Notes: a model not told the origin generated them from the letters alone. A DNA stretch of 64,000 nt from Oscillospiraceae bacterium (GCA_017408915.1 JAFQTS010000020.1:24496-88495), one strand, 5' to 3'; numbered from the stretch's first letter, positions 10,290-19,149 are shown. Program-made: numbers and translations.

Positions 10290-11050
10290 CACTGCTGATA
10301 CTTGTTGAGGAAGCGCTGGGTGCGCTCCTCCTTGGGGTTGTTGATGACTTCCTGTGCAGGGCCTTCCTCCACGATGACGCCGCCGTCCATAAAGACGATG
10401 CGGTCTGCCACATCGCGGGCGAAGATCATCTCGTGGGTGACGATGACCATGGTCATGTTCTCCTCTGCCAGCTGGCGAATGACCTTCAAAATCTCGCCGG
10501 TGAGCTCGGGGTCGAGGGCAGAGGTAGGCTCATCGAAGAAGAGAATGTCGGGCTTCATAGCCAGTGCGCGGGCGATAGCCACACGCTGCTGCTGACCGCC
10601 GGAGAGCTGGCAGGGATAGGCGTCAATCTTATCCGCCAAGCCCATTTTCTCCAGCAAGACCTTCGCTGTCTCGATGGCCTCTTCCTTGGGAATGCCCAAC
10701 ACGTTGATGGGGGCGTCAATGAGGTTTTTCAACACGGAATAGTGGGGAAACAGATTGAAGTTCTGAAACACCAGTCCAAAGCAGCCGCGGGCCTTTTTCA
10801 GCGCTGCCTTATCGGCATAGACTGCCTTACCGTCCACTGTAGTGACGATGCTCTCACCCTTATAGGCAAGCTCACCTTCCGTCATATCGGTCAGGAGCGT
10901 GGCGCAGCGCAAGAGGGTGGATTTACCGCTGCCGGAGGGGCCGATGATGGCCACCACCTCGCCTGCGTCCACCGACAGAGAGATGCCCTTGAGCACGTCC
11001 AGCGTGCCGTCGAACACCTTTCTCACATTTTCCATTTTCAGAATATTCAT
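10289..11050 (-). CDS. Polar amino-acid ABC importer, ATP-binding subunit
   Basis: 253 residues, a GlnQ/ArtP-type ATPase. Walker A is GPSGSGKST, the signature is [15 protein letters not shown], and Walker B is ILFFDEPTSALDPE, followed by the switch histidine in VTHEM. It couples ATP hydrolysis to import through the permease encoded just upstream (11-base gap) and uses the solute-binding lipoprotein at 11805-12626. An insert around VTTVDGKAVYADKAALKKAR between Walker A and the Q-loop is slightly longer than usual. The stop overlaps the racemase start. Confidence 0.95.
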   Translation of the reverse strand: MNILKMENVRKVFDGTLDVLKGISLSVDAGEVVAIIGPSGSGKSTLLRCATLLTDMTEGELAYKGESIVTTVDGKAVYADKAALKKARGCFGLVFQNFNLFPHYSVLKNLIDAPINVLGIPKEEAIETAKVLLEKMGLADKIDAYPCQLSGGQQQRVAIARALAMKPDILFFDEPTSALDPELTGEILKVIRQLAEENMTMVIVTHEMIFARDVADRIVFMDGGVIVEEGPAQEVINNPKEERTQRFLNKYQQ

Positions 11051-11061
11051 GGCTGCACCTC

Positions 11062-11709
11062 TCAGGAATAATAGCTCATGCTCTTCTCAATCTTGCCCAT
11101 GACCAAGTCCACAACACCGTTGAAGATGAAGTAGAACACGCCTGCCACAAGGAAGGGCATAAAGCTGGTTTGGGAGTTGGCGATCTGCTTACCGATGGTA
11201 AACATCTCCTGATAGGAGACGGTAAAGGCCATGGAGGTGTCCTTAACCAGCGTCACCACCTCGTTGGTGATGCTGGGCATAATACGCTTGACCACCTGAG
11301 GCAGAATGATGTGGAAGAAGGTCTGCATTTTCGAGTAGCCCAGCACATTGGCGGCCTCATATTGCCCCACGGGCATAGACTCAATACCACCGCGATAGAT
11401 CTCGGCAAAGTAAGCGGCGTAGTTAATGGCAAAAGCGATGACAACAGGGATCAGCTTATTGCGGGAAACGGAGATTTCAAAAAGATAGTAAGGGCCGTAT
11501 GTAACAGCCAGCAGCTGCAGCATCAAGGGCGTACCGCGCAGAATAGAGATCACAAAACGGGTCACGTTAGAGATGATCCGATTCTTGCTCATGCGCAGCC
11601 ATGCCACGATCATACCGAGGGGTATAGAGAAGATCAGCGTCAGCGCGAAGATAGCAAAGGTTCTGCCGAGACCTTCGCTCATCTTCATTATCATGGTCAT
11701 TAGCGTCAT
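11062..11709 (-). CDS. Polar amino-acid ABC importer, permease subunit
   Basis: 215 residues, a HisM/GlnP-type inner-membrane permease with about five helices. The N-terminal segment FAIFALTLIFSIPLGMIVAWL and the ILRGTPLMLQL motif are typical. The coupling-helix EAA loop is visible as EAANVLGYSKMQTFFHIILPQV, which contacts the ATPase. A single permease gene implies a homodimer. A 13-bp hairpin separates it from the solute-binding gene upstream. Confidence 0.95.
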   Translation of the reverse strand: MTLMTMIMKMSEGLGRTFAIFALTLIFSIPLGMIVAWLRMSKNRIISNVTRFVISILRGTPLMLQLLAVTYGPYYLFEISVSRNKLIPVVIAFAINYAAYFAEIYRGGIESMPVGQYEAANVLGYSKMQTFFHIILPQVVKRIMPSITNEVVTLVKDTSMAFTVSYQEMFTIGKQIANSQTSFMPFLVAGVFYFIFNGVVDLVMGKIEKSMSYYS

Positions 11710-11735
11710 AAAAACCTCAACTCTTTACACACACG

Positions 11736-11766
11736 TTCCCGAAGGTGCATTGCGCACCTTCGGGAA
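11736..11766 (-). promoter_or_regulatory. Intercistronic hairpin between solute-binding and permease genes
   Basis: TTCCCGAAGGTGC and GCACCTTCGGGAA form a perfect 13-bp stem with a 5-base loop. No T-tract follows on the minus strand. It is more likely an mRNA-stabilising or partial-attenuation element, giving more binding protein than permease, than a full terminator. Confidence 0.6.
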
Positions 11767-11804
11767 GTGAGAAGTTACATAATTATTGATGTAGGATCTA
11801 ACAA

Positions 11805-12626
11805 TCAGTCGTTCAGGAACACCAGGTTGACGGGATCGATATCGGGATAGTTGGCAGCGATCTTGGCATAGGTGCCGTTAGCAACCAGCTCTGCCACAGC
11901 GGCTTCCATCTCTGCGCACATCTCAGCGTCACCGGAACGGAAAGCGATACCGTACTCCTCAGCGCCCAGATCCTCGTTGATGATGGTGAAGCCCTCGTTC
12001 TCAGCCACATAAGCGGCGGCCACGGGCATATCCACAAACACGGCGTCAACAGCGTTACCATCCAGATCGGCGAAGCACTTGATGAAGCTATCGGTGGTGC
12101 TCAGCTCGGCGAAGGTAGCAGCCAGAGACTCCAGATCGCCGCCCTCGTTCAGCAGAGCCTCACCGGAGGTACCCAGCTGCACGCTAACAACCTTGCCGGC
12201 CAGATCAGCGGAAGAAGTGATACCGCTATCGTCCTTCACCAGGATGACCTGAGTGTTGTAGTAGTAGGGAGCGGACAGGACATAGCCGGCTTCCTTCATG
12301 CTGTCGAGGATGGTCATGCCGGACCAGATGCAGTCACACTCCATAGCATCCAGCTGCACCAGCTTCTGATCCCAGTTCACACCGAAGACCTCGAAGTTCC
12401 AGCCCAGCAGCTCGCAAGCGGCCTTGCAGACCTCAACGTCGAAACCGGAGTACTCGCCGTTGTCATCAATGTAGCTGAAGGGAGGATACTCGGGGTCAAT
12501 GCCCATCACGAAGGTCTTGACCTCGTCGCCATCAGCAGCGCCATCATCGGCGGGGGCCTTTTCGCCGCAAGCGGCCAGAGACAGCACCATGACCAGTGCC
12601 AGCATCATTGCAAAAAACTTTTTCAT
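11805..12626 (-). CDS. Amino-acid ABC importer, solute-binding lipoprotein
   Basis: 273 residues. A lipoprotein signal peptide (MKKFFAMMLALVMVLSLAAC) has its lipobox Cys at residue 20, followed by an acidic linker and a family-3 solute-binding domain (FVMGIDPEYPPFSYIDDNGEYSGFD-type start, FDVEVCKAACELLGW). It captures a polar amino acid outside the membrane and delivers it to the permease. First gene of the operon, with ribosome site AAAGGAGAAA. The ligand cannot be read reliably; the racemase downstream may narrow it. Confidence 0.95.
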   Translation of the reverse strand: MKKFFAMMLALVMVLSLAACGEKAPADDGAADGDEVKTFVMGIDPEYPPFSYIDDNGEYSGFDVEVCKAACELLGWNFEVFGVNWDQKLVQLDAMECDCIWSGMTILDSMKEAGYVLSAPYYYNTQVILVKDDSGITSSADLAGKVVSVQLGTSGEALLNEGGDLESLAATFAELSTTDSFIKCFADLDGNAVDAVFVDMPVAAAYVAENEGFTIINEDLGAEEYGIAFRSGDAEMCAEMEAAVAELVANGTYAKIAANYPDIDPVNLVFLND

Positions 12627-12674
12627 AATTTTCTCCTTTTCTGCTCGTCGCGGTTGTTGCGGCGGCTTTGTTTT

Positions 12675-12712
12675 ATCGTGCTATCACTCTACCACTTTAG
12701 CACGCTAATGTA
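12675..12712 (-). promoter_or_regulatory. Promoter of the importer-racemase operon with an overlapping dyad
   Basis: Minus strand: -35 TTTACA (12707-12712), 17 bases, -10 TAGAGT (12684-12689). A dyad CGTGCTA (12696-12702) / TAGCACG (12675-12681) brackets the -10 box, placing one arm in the spacer and the other at the transcription start. This is the position expected of a repressor operator; the regulator is unknown. Confidence 0.6.
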
Positions 12713-12790
12713 AAGACTTATAATCAACAAATATCCACGAATATTTCATTTGTTTTTGTGCACCATATACAAACAAGGCTATAGACGCAG

Positions 12791-12819
12791 AAAAAGACGG
12801 CGGTTTACGCCGTCTTTTT
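12791..12819 (-). terminator. Terminator of rnpB
   Basis: AAAAAGACGGCG and CGCCGTCTTTTT form a perfect 12-bp stem around a 5-base loop, ending in a T-tract on the minus strand, 8 bases after the RNase P RNA 3' end. Confidence 0.85.
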
Positions 12820-12827
12820 CATATCTG

Positions 12828-13166
12828 CGAGCTGTTCTATAAGCCGGGTTCTGTCTTGACAGTCATCTATCTAGCCGCCGTGTTGCCACGGCGATCAAGC
12901 CACCTCGGGGACGGTCGGGCCAACCAATGTCCCCATAGCGGTGTTGCTCCGGATAGAGTTTACAGCGATGGGCACTCTCGAGCCATCGGGTGAGCTCTTA
13001 CCTCACCTTTCCACCCTTACCGTACAAAGTACGGCGGTATATCTCTGTTGCACTTTTCCTGAAGTCGCCTTCGGCGGGCGTTACCCGTTATCCTCGCCCT
13101 GTGGAGCCCGGACTTTCCTCATCGGCAGGCTTTCGCCTTTGCCGCCGCGACTGTCTGAACACCTCG
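12828..13166 (-). ncRNA. rnpB: RNase P RNA (bacterial type A)
   Basis: The catalytic RNA that removes 5' leaders from tRNA precursors. The minus strand contains the conserved core GAGGAAAGTCCGGGCTCC (complement of about 13100-13120) and the 3' block ACAGAACCCGGCTTATAG. The 5' end (CGAGGTGTTCAGACAGTCGC) pairs with the 3' end (GAACAGCTCG) to make helix P1, which sets the ends to within a few bases. About 339 nucleotides. The predicted 5' end lies 8 bases after the -10 box of its own consensus promoter, and a strong terminator follows. Open frames across this stretch are fortuitous. Confidence 0.95.
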
Positions 13167-13173
13167 CCCGATT

Positions 13174-13202
13174 ATTGTACAAAACTGCAGTCGCCTTGTC
13201 AA
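13174..13202 (-). promoter_or_regulatory. Promoter of rnpB
   Basis: Minus strand: -35 TTGACA (13197-13202), 17 bases, -10 TACAAT (13174-13179). The predicted start agrees with the P1 5' end. Confidence 0.85.
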
Positions 13203-13304
13203 CAAAAAGCGCCTCTTTTTCTTTTAATTGTGATATATGCCACAGTAAAACTACCATATCTCGTGGTAGAATAAACCAACACTACTACATAAGGAGGCAC
13301 AGCT

Positions 13305-14129
13305 ATGGAATTGGGAAAGAATCTCCTCCCTGAGGATTATGTAGAGCCTACCTGCCCCCTGTGCATGAACGCCGATGCTGTAAAACGCATCCCTTTGCAG
13401 CGTGTGGCGGAGAAATTGGATGAATATATGGGGCGGCAGGATTTTGCTGCTGCACGCCGCCACCTCACCTACTGGCTGGCGGAGGCGGAAAGCTGCGGAG
13501 ATCGCCGCGGAATGTTTGGCGTGCACAGTGAATGGATGGGTTTTTGCCGTAAGATGGGCGAGGGCGAAGAGGCCATCTCCCACGCTAAGGCCGCAATGGC
13601 ACTGGTGGACGAAGTAGGCGCTGAATCGGTGGCGGCGGCTACCATTTATATTAATGCCGCTACGGTGTATCAGGCCTTCTCTCAGCCTACGGCAGCGCTG
13701 CCTCTTTTTGAGCGGGCACAGGCTATCTATCACCGCGAACTCTCCCCTACCGATGATCGCGTCGGCGGACTCTATAATAACATGGCACTGACCCTTGTTT
13801 CCTTGGGGCGTTACGGCGAGGCGTATGAGCTCTATAAAAAAGCGTTGGAGATCATGGCACACGCTGAAAACGGCGCGTTGGAGCAGGCCATCACCTATTT
13901 GAATATGGCCAACGCTGTGGAAGCAGAGCACGGTCTTGAAAAAGCCGAGGCAAAAATCAGCCAGTATCTTGACAAGGCGGCAGATCTGCTGGATACCCCT
14001 TCCCTGCCCCGCAACGGCTACTACGCCTTCGTGTGCGAAAAATGTGCCCCTACCTTTGATTACTACGGGTTCTTCCTGTATGCCAACGACTTGAAGGAGA
14101 GAGCGAGGGAGATCTATGAACGGCCTTGA
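13305..14129 (+). CDS. Tetratricopeptide-repeat protein
   Basis: 274 residues, soluble, no signal peptide. The middle (residues about 35-220) is built from TPR-like helical hairpins (SVAAATIYINAATVYQAF; DRVGGLYNNMALTLVSLGRYGEAYELY), usually a protein-binding scaffold. Two Cys pairs sit at the ends (CPLC at 17-20, CEKC at 244-247) and could share a metal. Ribosome site AAGGAGG. A small dyad (CTACCA at 13251-13256, TGGTAG at 13264-13269) lies upstream, with TAGAAT as a possible -10; no good -35 is seen. It overlaps the DUF4037 gene by 14 bases, so the two are translationally coupled and probably act together. Function unknown. Confidence 0.8.
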   Translation: MELGKNLLPEDYVEPTCPLCMNADAVKRIPLQRVAEKLDEYMGRQDFAAARRHLTYWLAEAESCGDRRGMFGVHSEWMGFCRKMGEGEEAISHAKAAMALVDEVGAESVAAATIYINAATVYQAFSQPTAALPLFERAQAIYHRELSPTDDRVGGLYNNMALTLVSLGRYGEAYELYKKALEIMAHAENGALEQAITYLNMANAVEAEHGLEKAEAKISQYLDKAADLLDTPSLPRNGYYAFVCEKCAPTFDYYGFFLYANDLKERAREIYERP

Positions 14130-15057
14130 ACTGAGCCGCGCCTTTTATGAAGCGTACGGCAAACCCATGTTGGAGGAGCAATTCCCCCAGCTGCTACCTC
14201 TGTTGGCGGTGGGACTCTTCGGCAGCGGTTCGGAGTGCTTCGGATATGACGATGAGACCTCCCGTGACCACGATTTTGAGCCTGCCTTCTGCCTCTTCCT
14301 GCCCGATGAGGATATCGTAGATCGCCGCACGGCCTTCCTCTTAGAGCGGGCTTACGCCAAGCTGCCGCGGGAATTTAAGGGCCTTCTTCGCAGCCTCACC
14401 GCCCCTGTTGGCGGCCCACGCCACGGTGTACTGCGGACGAGGGAGTTCTTTTCTCAGAAAATTGGCAGCGCAGAGGGCACATTACGCCTTGAGGACTGGC
14501 TGCGCGTGCCAGAATATGCGCTGGCAGAGTGCTGCAACGGCGAGCTTTTCTTCGATAACTACGGCGAAGTCACCGCTATTCGTCAGCATTTGGCGGTCTA
14601 TCCCCATGATGTACGGTGCAAAAAGCTGGCGGGCCAACTGCTGCTGATGGTACAGGCGGGACAGTATAACTATCCCCGCTGCCTCGCCCACGGCGAAACG
14701 GCGGCGGCACAGCTGGCGGTCAACGAGTTCGTCAACGCTGCCTTGGCGGTGATCTTCCTGCTGAATGGACGGTATCTCCCCTTCTATAAGTGGCAATTTC
14801 GTGCCTTGCGTGAGCTGCCTATCTTAGGTGACAGCGGGCGGGTGTTGGAATATCTCCTCTGCACCCCCAACGACGAGGACACGGCACAGGAAAAGCAGGA
14901 GCTGATCGAGGAGTTGGCAAGCAAGGTTATCACCGCACTGCAGGAGCAGCAGCTTACCGATGCCATCTGCGGCGATTTGGAAAAGCACGCCTACTCCGTC
15001 AACGATCGAATTGGAAATGCTGAACTGAGAAACGCCCATATTTTAATGACAATATAG
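14116..15057 (+). CDS. DUF4037-family putative nucleotidyltransferase
   Basis: 313 residues. The N-terminal third has a polymerase-beta-type nucleotidyltransferase signature: GSGSECFGYDDETSRDHDFEP, where the GSGSE turn and the D-H-D pair would bind nucleotide and metal. The C-terminal two thirds are helical and match my recollection of DUF4037 proteins. It might transfer a nucleotidyl group to a small molecule, RNA or protein; no substrate can be read. Its start overlaps the TPR gene, which may supply target recognition. A terminator follows directly. Confidence 0.75.
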   Translation: MNGLELSRAFYEAYGKPMLEEQFPQLLPLLAVGLFGSGSECFGYDDETSRDHDFEPAFCLFLPDEDIVDRRTAFLLERAYAKLPREFKGLLRSLTAPVGGPRHGVLRTREFFSQKIGSAEGTLRLEDWLRVPEYALAECCNGELFFDNYGEVTAIRQHLAVYPHDVRCKKLAGQLLLMVQAGQYNYPRCLAHGETAAAQLAVNEFVNAALAVIFLLNGRYLPFYKWQFRALRELPILGDSGRVLEYLLCTPNDEDTAQEKQELIEELASKVITALQEQQLTDAICGDLEKHAYSVNDRIGNAELRNAHILMTI

Positions 15058-15062
15058 CATTA

Positions 15063-15087
15063 GAGAGATCCTTCGGGGTCTCTCTTT
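15063..15087 (+). terminator. Terminator of the TPR-DUF4037 operon
   Basis: GAGAGATCC and GGGTCTCTC form a 9-bp stem (one G-T pair) around a TTCG tetraloop, followed by a T-rich tract. Confidence 0.8.
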
Positions 15088-15137
15088 CTGTTTTCTTGGA
15101 AATTTACATATTTTTCAAAAGATTCTCAGATTTATCG

Positions 15138-15166
15138 TTGAGATTTCTGTTGGAAGGGTGTATAAT
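15138..15166 (+). promoter_or_regulatory. Promoter of the sortase B gene
   Basis: -35 TTGAGA (15138-15143), 17 bases, -10 TATAAT (15161-15166). The leader to the sortase start is about 80 bases. Confidence 0.7.
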
Positions 15167-15249
15167 ATTTTAGAAAATTTTTGGATAATTCAGGAGACTT
15201 CTCCAATATTATACAAGGAGTATCCCTCGAAATAAAGGAGCTTTACGGA

Positions 15250-16173
15250 ATGAAAAAGAAGAACACCATGTTCACCGCTATTGCCAATCGCGTGATCATT
15301 GCCATTCTGCTTTGTGTGATGACCTTCTCGATTGCGAAAATCGTTACCTATTTTGACGAAAAGGCTGCATCCGATCAGATGCAGAACGATATTCTTCACG
15401 AACATGTCACGCCTAACACGCCTCAGCCCGACGATTCCGTTGCGTCCGAAGACGAGGAAGCCCCTGTTGAGCCTGTCGTTCCTGAGGTAGAAGAGGCTCC
15501 CGATGAGTCTGCCGCTACTGAGGATGAGACGGCCAACGAGGAAGAGGCCCCTTCTACCCCCGCTGTTTCCCAATCTCCCGTGAGCACCGGCGGCTCTGCT
15601 GTGCAGTATACTGACGGTTCTGACGGCGTTACGGTGGATTTTGCGTCGCTGACCGCCAGATATCCCGATGTTGTGGCCTATATTTATGGCCCCGGCACAA
15701 AGATCCAGTATCCTGTCGCTTACGACAGCACCACCAATGATTACTACCTGAATCGTGATCTGGACGGTGTGCCCAACGCCAACGGCAGTATCTTCATCGA
15801 GCATCTGAATGAGCCCAACTTCTCTGACCACAACACCATTCTCTATGGTCATCACATGAAGTCCGGTCTTATGTTTGCCGGTCTTGTGAAGTACAAAGAT
15901 CCTTCTTATTACAGCAGTCATCCCTATTTCTACATCTACACACCCAGCCAGAATTATCGATTGGATCTGTATGCAGGCTTTGTCTGCGCTCATGACGACG
16001 AGGTATTTGCCACAGCCCTTACCCAGTCTCAGCTGCAGAACATGGCTGCCAAATCTACCTTCCGTTCCAACATTGGTACTCCTACCGGAAATGTGGTAAC
16101 GCTGTGCACCTGCTCCTACGAGTTCGATAATGCCCGCTATGTCATGGTGGGTGAACTTGTTCCCATCAGTTAA
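15250..16173 (+). CDS. Class B sortase with a long acidic stalk
   Basis: 307 residues. An N-terminal membrane anchor (IIAILLCVMTFSIAKIV) is followed by about 85 residues rich in Glu, Pro, Ser and Ala, and then a sortase B domain. The catalytic His is in YGHHM, the Cys is Cys288 in TLCTC, and the Arg is Arg296 in DNARYVMVGEL. It would cleave sorting signals of secreted proteins and attach them to peptidoglycan or polymerise them. No substrate protein with a sorting signal is encoded nearby. The start at 15250 is chosen for its AAAGGAG site; a longer frame to 15181 lacks one. Confidence 0.92.
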   Translation: MKKKNTMFTAIANRVIIAILLCVMTFSIAKIVTYFDEKAASDQMQNDILHEHVTPNTPQPDDSVASEDEEAPVEPVVPEVEEAPDESAATEDETANEEEAPSTPAVSQSPVSTGGSAVQYTDGSDGVTVDFASLTARYPDVVAYIYGPGTKIQYPVAYDSTTNDYYLNRDLDGVPNANGSIFIEHLNEPNFSDHNTILYGHHMKSGLMFAGLVKYKDPSYYSSHPYFYIYTPSQNYRLDLYAGFVCAHDDEVFATALTQSQLQNMAAKSTFRSNIGTPTGNVVTLCTCSYEFDNARYVMVGELVPIS

Positions 16174-16189
16174 TGGCGATCATACCTGC

Positions 16190-16217
16190 AAAAAGAGAGC
16201 CGCGAGGCTCTCTTTTT
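16190..16217 (+). terminator. Terminator of the sortase gene
   Basis: AAAAAGAGAGCC and GGCTCTCTTTTT form a 12-bp stem around GCGA and end in a T-tract. Confidence 0.85.
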
Positions 16218-16236
16218 TCTTTTCTCAGAAAAGAAA

Positions 16237-16264
16237 AAAATCCCGTCCTTGCGGACGGGATTTT
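16237..16264 (-). terminator. Terminator of rpsU
   Basis: AAAATCCCGTCC and GGACGGGATTTT form a 12-bp stem, followed on the minus strand by a run of T. It lies 9 bases after the rpsU stop. Confidence 0.85.
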
Positions 16265-16273
16265 CTTTACGCA

Positions 16274-16459
16274 TTAATAATAACGCTTGTTGCGGTTCTT
16301 GCGGGCAGCCTCGGACTTCTTGCGACGCTTGACGCTGGGGCTCTCATAGCACTCGCGACGACGCACTTCAGCCACGATACCGGCCTTAGCGCAGCTTCTC
16401 TTGAAACGCTTCAGGGCGCTATCCAGGCTCTCGCCTTCCTTGACATGAACTTCGGACAT
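16274..16459 (-). CDS. rpsU: 30S ribosomal protein bS21
   Basis: 61 residues, very basic, with the family start [19 protein letters not shown] and the Arg/Lys-rich C-terminus. It binds the small ribosomal subunit near the anti-Shine-Dalgarno end of 16S rRNA and helps initiation. It has its own consensus promoter and a leader of about 77 bases with a possible small hairpin (GGCTCT/AGA-GCC). Confidence 0.97.
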   Translation of the reverse strand: MSEVHVKEGESLDSALKRFKRSCAKAGIVAEVRRRECYESPSVKRRKKSEAARKNRNKRYY

Positions 16460-16542
16460 CTATTCTTTCCCTCCCTCCGATGTACCCGGCTATTTCCAGG
16501 GCACTCTTTAAGAGCCATCTAAATTATGACTTAACAGATGAT

Positions 16543-16571
16543 ATTATACTTATCTGTCCTATCGTTGTCAA
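16543..16571 (-). promoter_or_regulatory. Promoter of rpsU
   Basis: Minus strand: -35 TTGACA (16566-16571), 17 bases, -10 TATAAT (16543-16548). A perfect consensus match, in keeping with a ribosomal protein gene. Confidence 0.85.
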
Positions 16572-16601
16572 GACTTTTTTCGCATTTCTGCGTTTTTTCG
16601 A

Positions 16602-19112
16602 TTACTTTGCGGGCTTGACGATCAAGTTGACCAGCTTATTCTTCACGAGAATGGTCTTGACCACCTGCATACCCTCGGTAGCCTTCTTCACGCGCTCCTG
16701 CTCCATAGCGGCGGCAACGACGGTAGCCTCGTCGCTGTCGGTGGGAACGATGACGGTGCCGCGGAGCTTACCGTTGATCTGCACGGCCATCTCCACCTGC
16801 GCGTCGATGGTCTTGCTCTCATCGTACTCGGGCCAGGACATCTGCATAGCCATCTTGCCGTGCTTGGCGGCAAAGCCCATGTTCTCCCACATCTCCTCTG
16901 CCATGTGAGGCACGAAGGGGCTGAGGAGCTGGATCAGCACTTCCAGATCGCCGCGGCTGAGACCCTTGGCGTAGAACTCGTTCACCAGCGTCATGAGGGC
17001 GGCGATGGCGGTGTTCATCTTCAGCTCGTCGATATCGGAGCCCACCTTCTTGATGGTCTTGTGAACAGAGGCCATATTGGCAGCGGAGATACCCTCTTCA
17101 TCAGAGACCATATCCTGCAGGTTGAAGCAGCGGTCGAGGAAGCGCTTAGAGCCCTTCACGGCCTCGTCAGACCAGGCAGCAGTCTTTTCAAAGTCACCGA
17201 TGAACATGATATACAGACGCATGGTATCGGCGCCGTAGGCCTTGATAACATCGTCGGGGTTCACCACGTTGCCCAAGGACTTGGACATCTTGACGGCGGG
17301 GCGGGTAGCCATAGAGCCGTACTTCTCGATCAGAGCCTGCTTCTCCTCCTCGGTGTCCACGTTGCCGATATAGTTGGGGTTCTTACCCAGGATCATGCCG
17401 TGGCTGGTGCGCTTGGCATAGGGCTCCTTGGTGTGGACAACGCCGATGTCATAGAGGAACTTGTGCCAGAAACGGCTGTAGAGCAGGTGCAGCGTGGTAT
17501 GCTCCATACCGCCGTTGTACCAATCCACGGGACCCCAATACTCCTCTGCCTCCTTGGAGACAAACTCGGTATCGTTATGGGGATCCATATAGCGCAGATA
17601 GTACCAGCAGGAACCGGCCCAGTTGGGCATGGTGTCGGTCTCACGGTTGGCGGGGCCGCCGCACTTGGGACAAGTGGTCTTGACCCAGTCGGTCATCTTA
17701 GCCAGGGGGCTCTCGCCGTCGTCGGTGGGCTCGTAGCTCTCCACGTTGGGCAGCAGCAGGGGCAGCTCGCTCTCATCCAGAGGCACCCAGCCGCACTTGG
17801 GGCAATCCACCAGAGGAATGGGCTCGCCCCAGTAACGCTGACGGGTAAAGACCCAGTCGCGGAGCTTGAAATTGACCTTCTCCTTGCCCCAGCCGTGCTC
17901 AACGGCATAGTCGCGCATGGCGGGGATGGCATCCTTAACGGTCATGCCGTTGAGGAACTCGGAGTTCACCATGATGCCGGTGTCATCCTTCAACACGAAG
18001 GCTTCCTTGGTGATGTCGCCGCCCTTGACCACCTCAATGATGGGCAGACCGAACTTGGTAGCGAACTCCCAGTCGCGCTGGTCATGACCGGGCACACCCA
18101 TGACGATACCGGTACCGTAGCCCATGAGGACGTAGTCGGAGACGAACATGGGGATGGCCTTGCCATTGATGGGGTTATAGATCTCGATGCCCTCGAGACG
18201 GACACCGGTCTTATCCTTATTCAGCTCACCGCGCTCGAAGTCGGACTTGCGGGAAGCGGCCAGACGATACTCAGCCACCTCGTCCCAGTTGCCGATCTGA
18301 TCCTTCCACTTCTCCAGCAGGGGATGCTCGGGAGAGATGACCATGTAGGTGACACCGAAGATGGTGTCCACACGGGTGGTGTAGACGGTCACATCGTCGC
18401 CGGTGTTGGTCTTGAAGGTAGCGTCCGTACCGTAGGAACGGCCGATCCAGTTCTTCTGCTGCACCTTGACGCGCTCGATGTAATCGAGGTCGTCCAGATC
18501 ATCGATGAGGCGATCAGCGTACTTGGTGATGGCCAGCATCCACTGGCTCTTCTCCTTACGCACCACCTCGCCGCCGCAGCGCTCGCACTTACCTTCCACC
18601 ACTTCCTCGTTGGCGAGGCCGACCTTACAGCTGGTGCACCAGTTGATGGGCATGGTGGTCTTGTAAGCAAGGCCCTTCTTGTACATCTGCAGGAAGATCC
18701 ACTGGGTCCACTTGTAGTACTTAGGATCGGTAGTGTCCACCACGCGGTCCCAATCGAAGCCGTAACCCAGCATCTTCAGCTGACGGGTGAAGTTGGCGAT
18801 ATTGTCCTTGGTGACGATTGCAGGATGGATGTGGTTCTTGATGGCGAAGTTCTCCGTAGGCAGACCGAAGGCATCGTAACCAATGGGGAACAGCACGTTG
18901 TAGCCATTCATGCGCTTTTTACGGCTGACAATGTCAATGGCGGTGAAGGGACGAGGATGTCCCACGTGCAGACCTGCGGCACTGGGGTAAGGGAACTCGA
19001 TGAGGCCATAGAACTTGGGACGCGTCGTATCGCCGGTAATGGCGGCATAGGGCTTGGACACTTCCCAGCGGTCCTGCCACTTCTTTTCAATAGCGGCAAA
19101 ATCGTAATGCAT
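16602..19112 (-). CDS. leuS: Leucyl-tRNA synthetase
   Basis: 836 residues. It charges tRNA-Leu with leucine and edits mischarged products. Visible: the HIGH-type motif HVGH in [19 protein letters not shown], the CP1 editing insertion ([38 protein letters not shown]), zinc-type Cys clusters (CTSCKVG..CERCGG; CPKCGW), the KMSKS motif in [13 protein letters not shown], and the C-terminal anticodon-binding helices. It follows a leucine T-box leader. No convincing terminator separates it from rpsU downstream. Confidence 0.98.
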   Translation of the reverse strand: MHYDFAAIEKKWQDRWEVSKPYAAITGDTTRPKFYGLIEFPYPSAAGLHVGHPRPFTAIDIVSRKKRMNGYNVLFPIGYDAFGLPTENFAIKNHIHPAIVTKDNIANFTRQLKMLGYGFDWDRVVDTTDPKYYKWTQWIFLQMYKKGLAYKTTMPINWCTSCKVGLANEEVVEGKCERCGGEVVRKEKSQWMLAITKYADRLIDDLDDLDYIERVKVQQKNWIGRSYGTDATFKTNTGDDVTVYTTRVDTIFGVTYMVISPEHPLLEKWKDQIGNWDEVAEYRLAASRKSDFERGELNKDKTGVRLEGIEIYNPINGKAIPMFVSDYVLMGYGTGIVMGVPGHDQRDWEFATKFGLPIIEVVKGGDITKEAFVLKDDTGIMVNSEFLNGMTVKDAIPAMRDYAVEHGWGKEKVNFKLRDWVFTRQRYWGEPIPLVDCPKCGWVPLDESELPLLLPNVESYEPTDDGESPLAKMTDWVKTTCPKCGGPANRETDTMPNWAGSCWYYLRYMDPHNDTEFVSKEAEEYWGPVDWYNGGMEHTTLHLLYSRFWHKFLYDIGVVHTKEPYAKRTSHGMILGKNPNYIGNVDTEEEKQALIEKYGSMATRPAVKMSKSLGNVVNPDDVIKAYGADTMRLYIMFIGDFEKTAAWSDEAVKGSKRFLDRCFNLQDMVSDEEGISAANMASVHKTIKKVGSDIDELKMNTAIAALMTLVNEFYAKGLSRGDLEVLIQLLSPFVPHMAEEMWENMGFAAKHGKMAMQMSWPEYDESKTIDAQVEMAVQINGKLRGTVIVPTDSDEATVVAAAMEQERVKKATEGMQVVKTILVKNKLVNLIVKPAK

Positions 19113-19149
19113 AGTGTTTTTCTCCTTCTATGATAAGTTTTTTGCAGTC

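Noticed and set aside
12941-13333. Open frames of about 95-130 codons on the plus strand
   Set aside because: They lie across the RNase P RNA gene; the RNA core motifs and P1 pairing explain the sequence.
16572-16600. Terminator after leuS
   Set aside because: Only a 4-bp stem (CGCA/TGCG) is present and the T-run is on the wrong strand, so leuS may read into rpsU.
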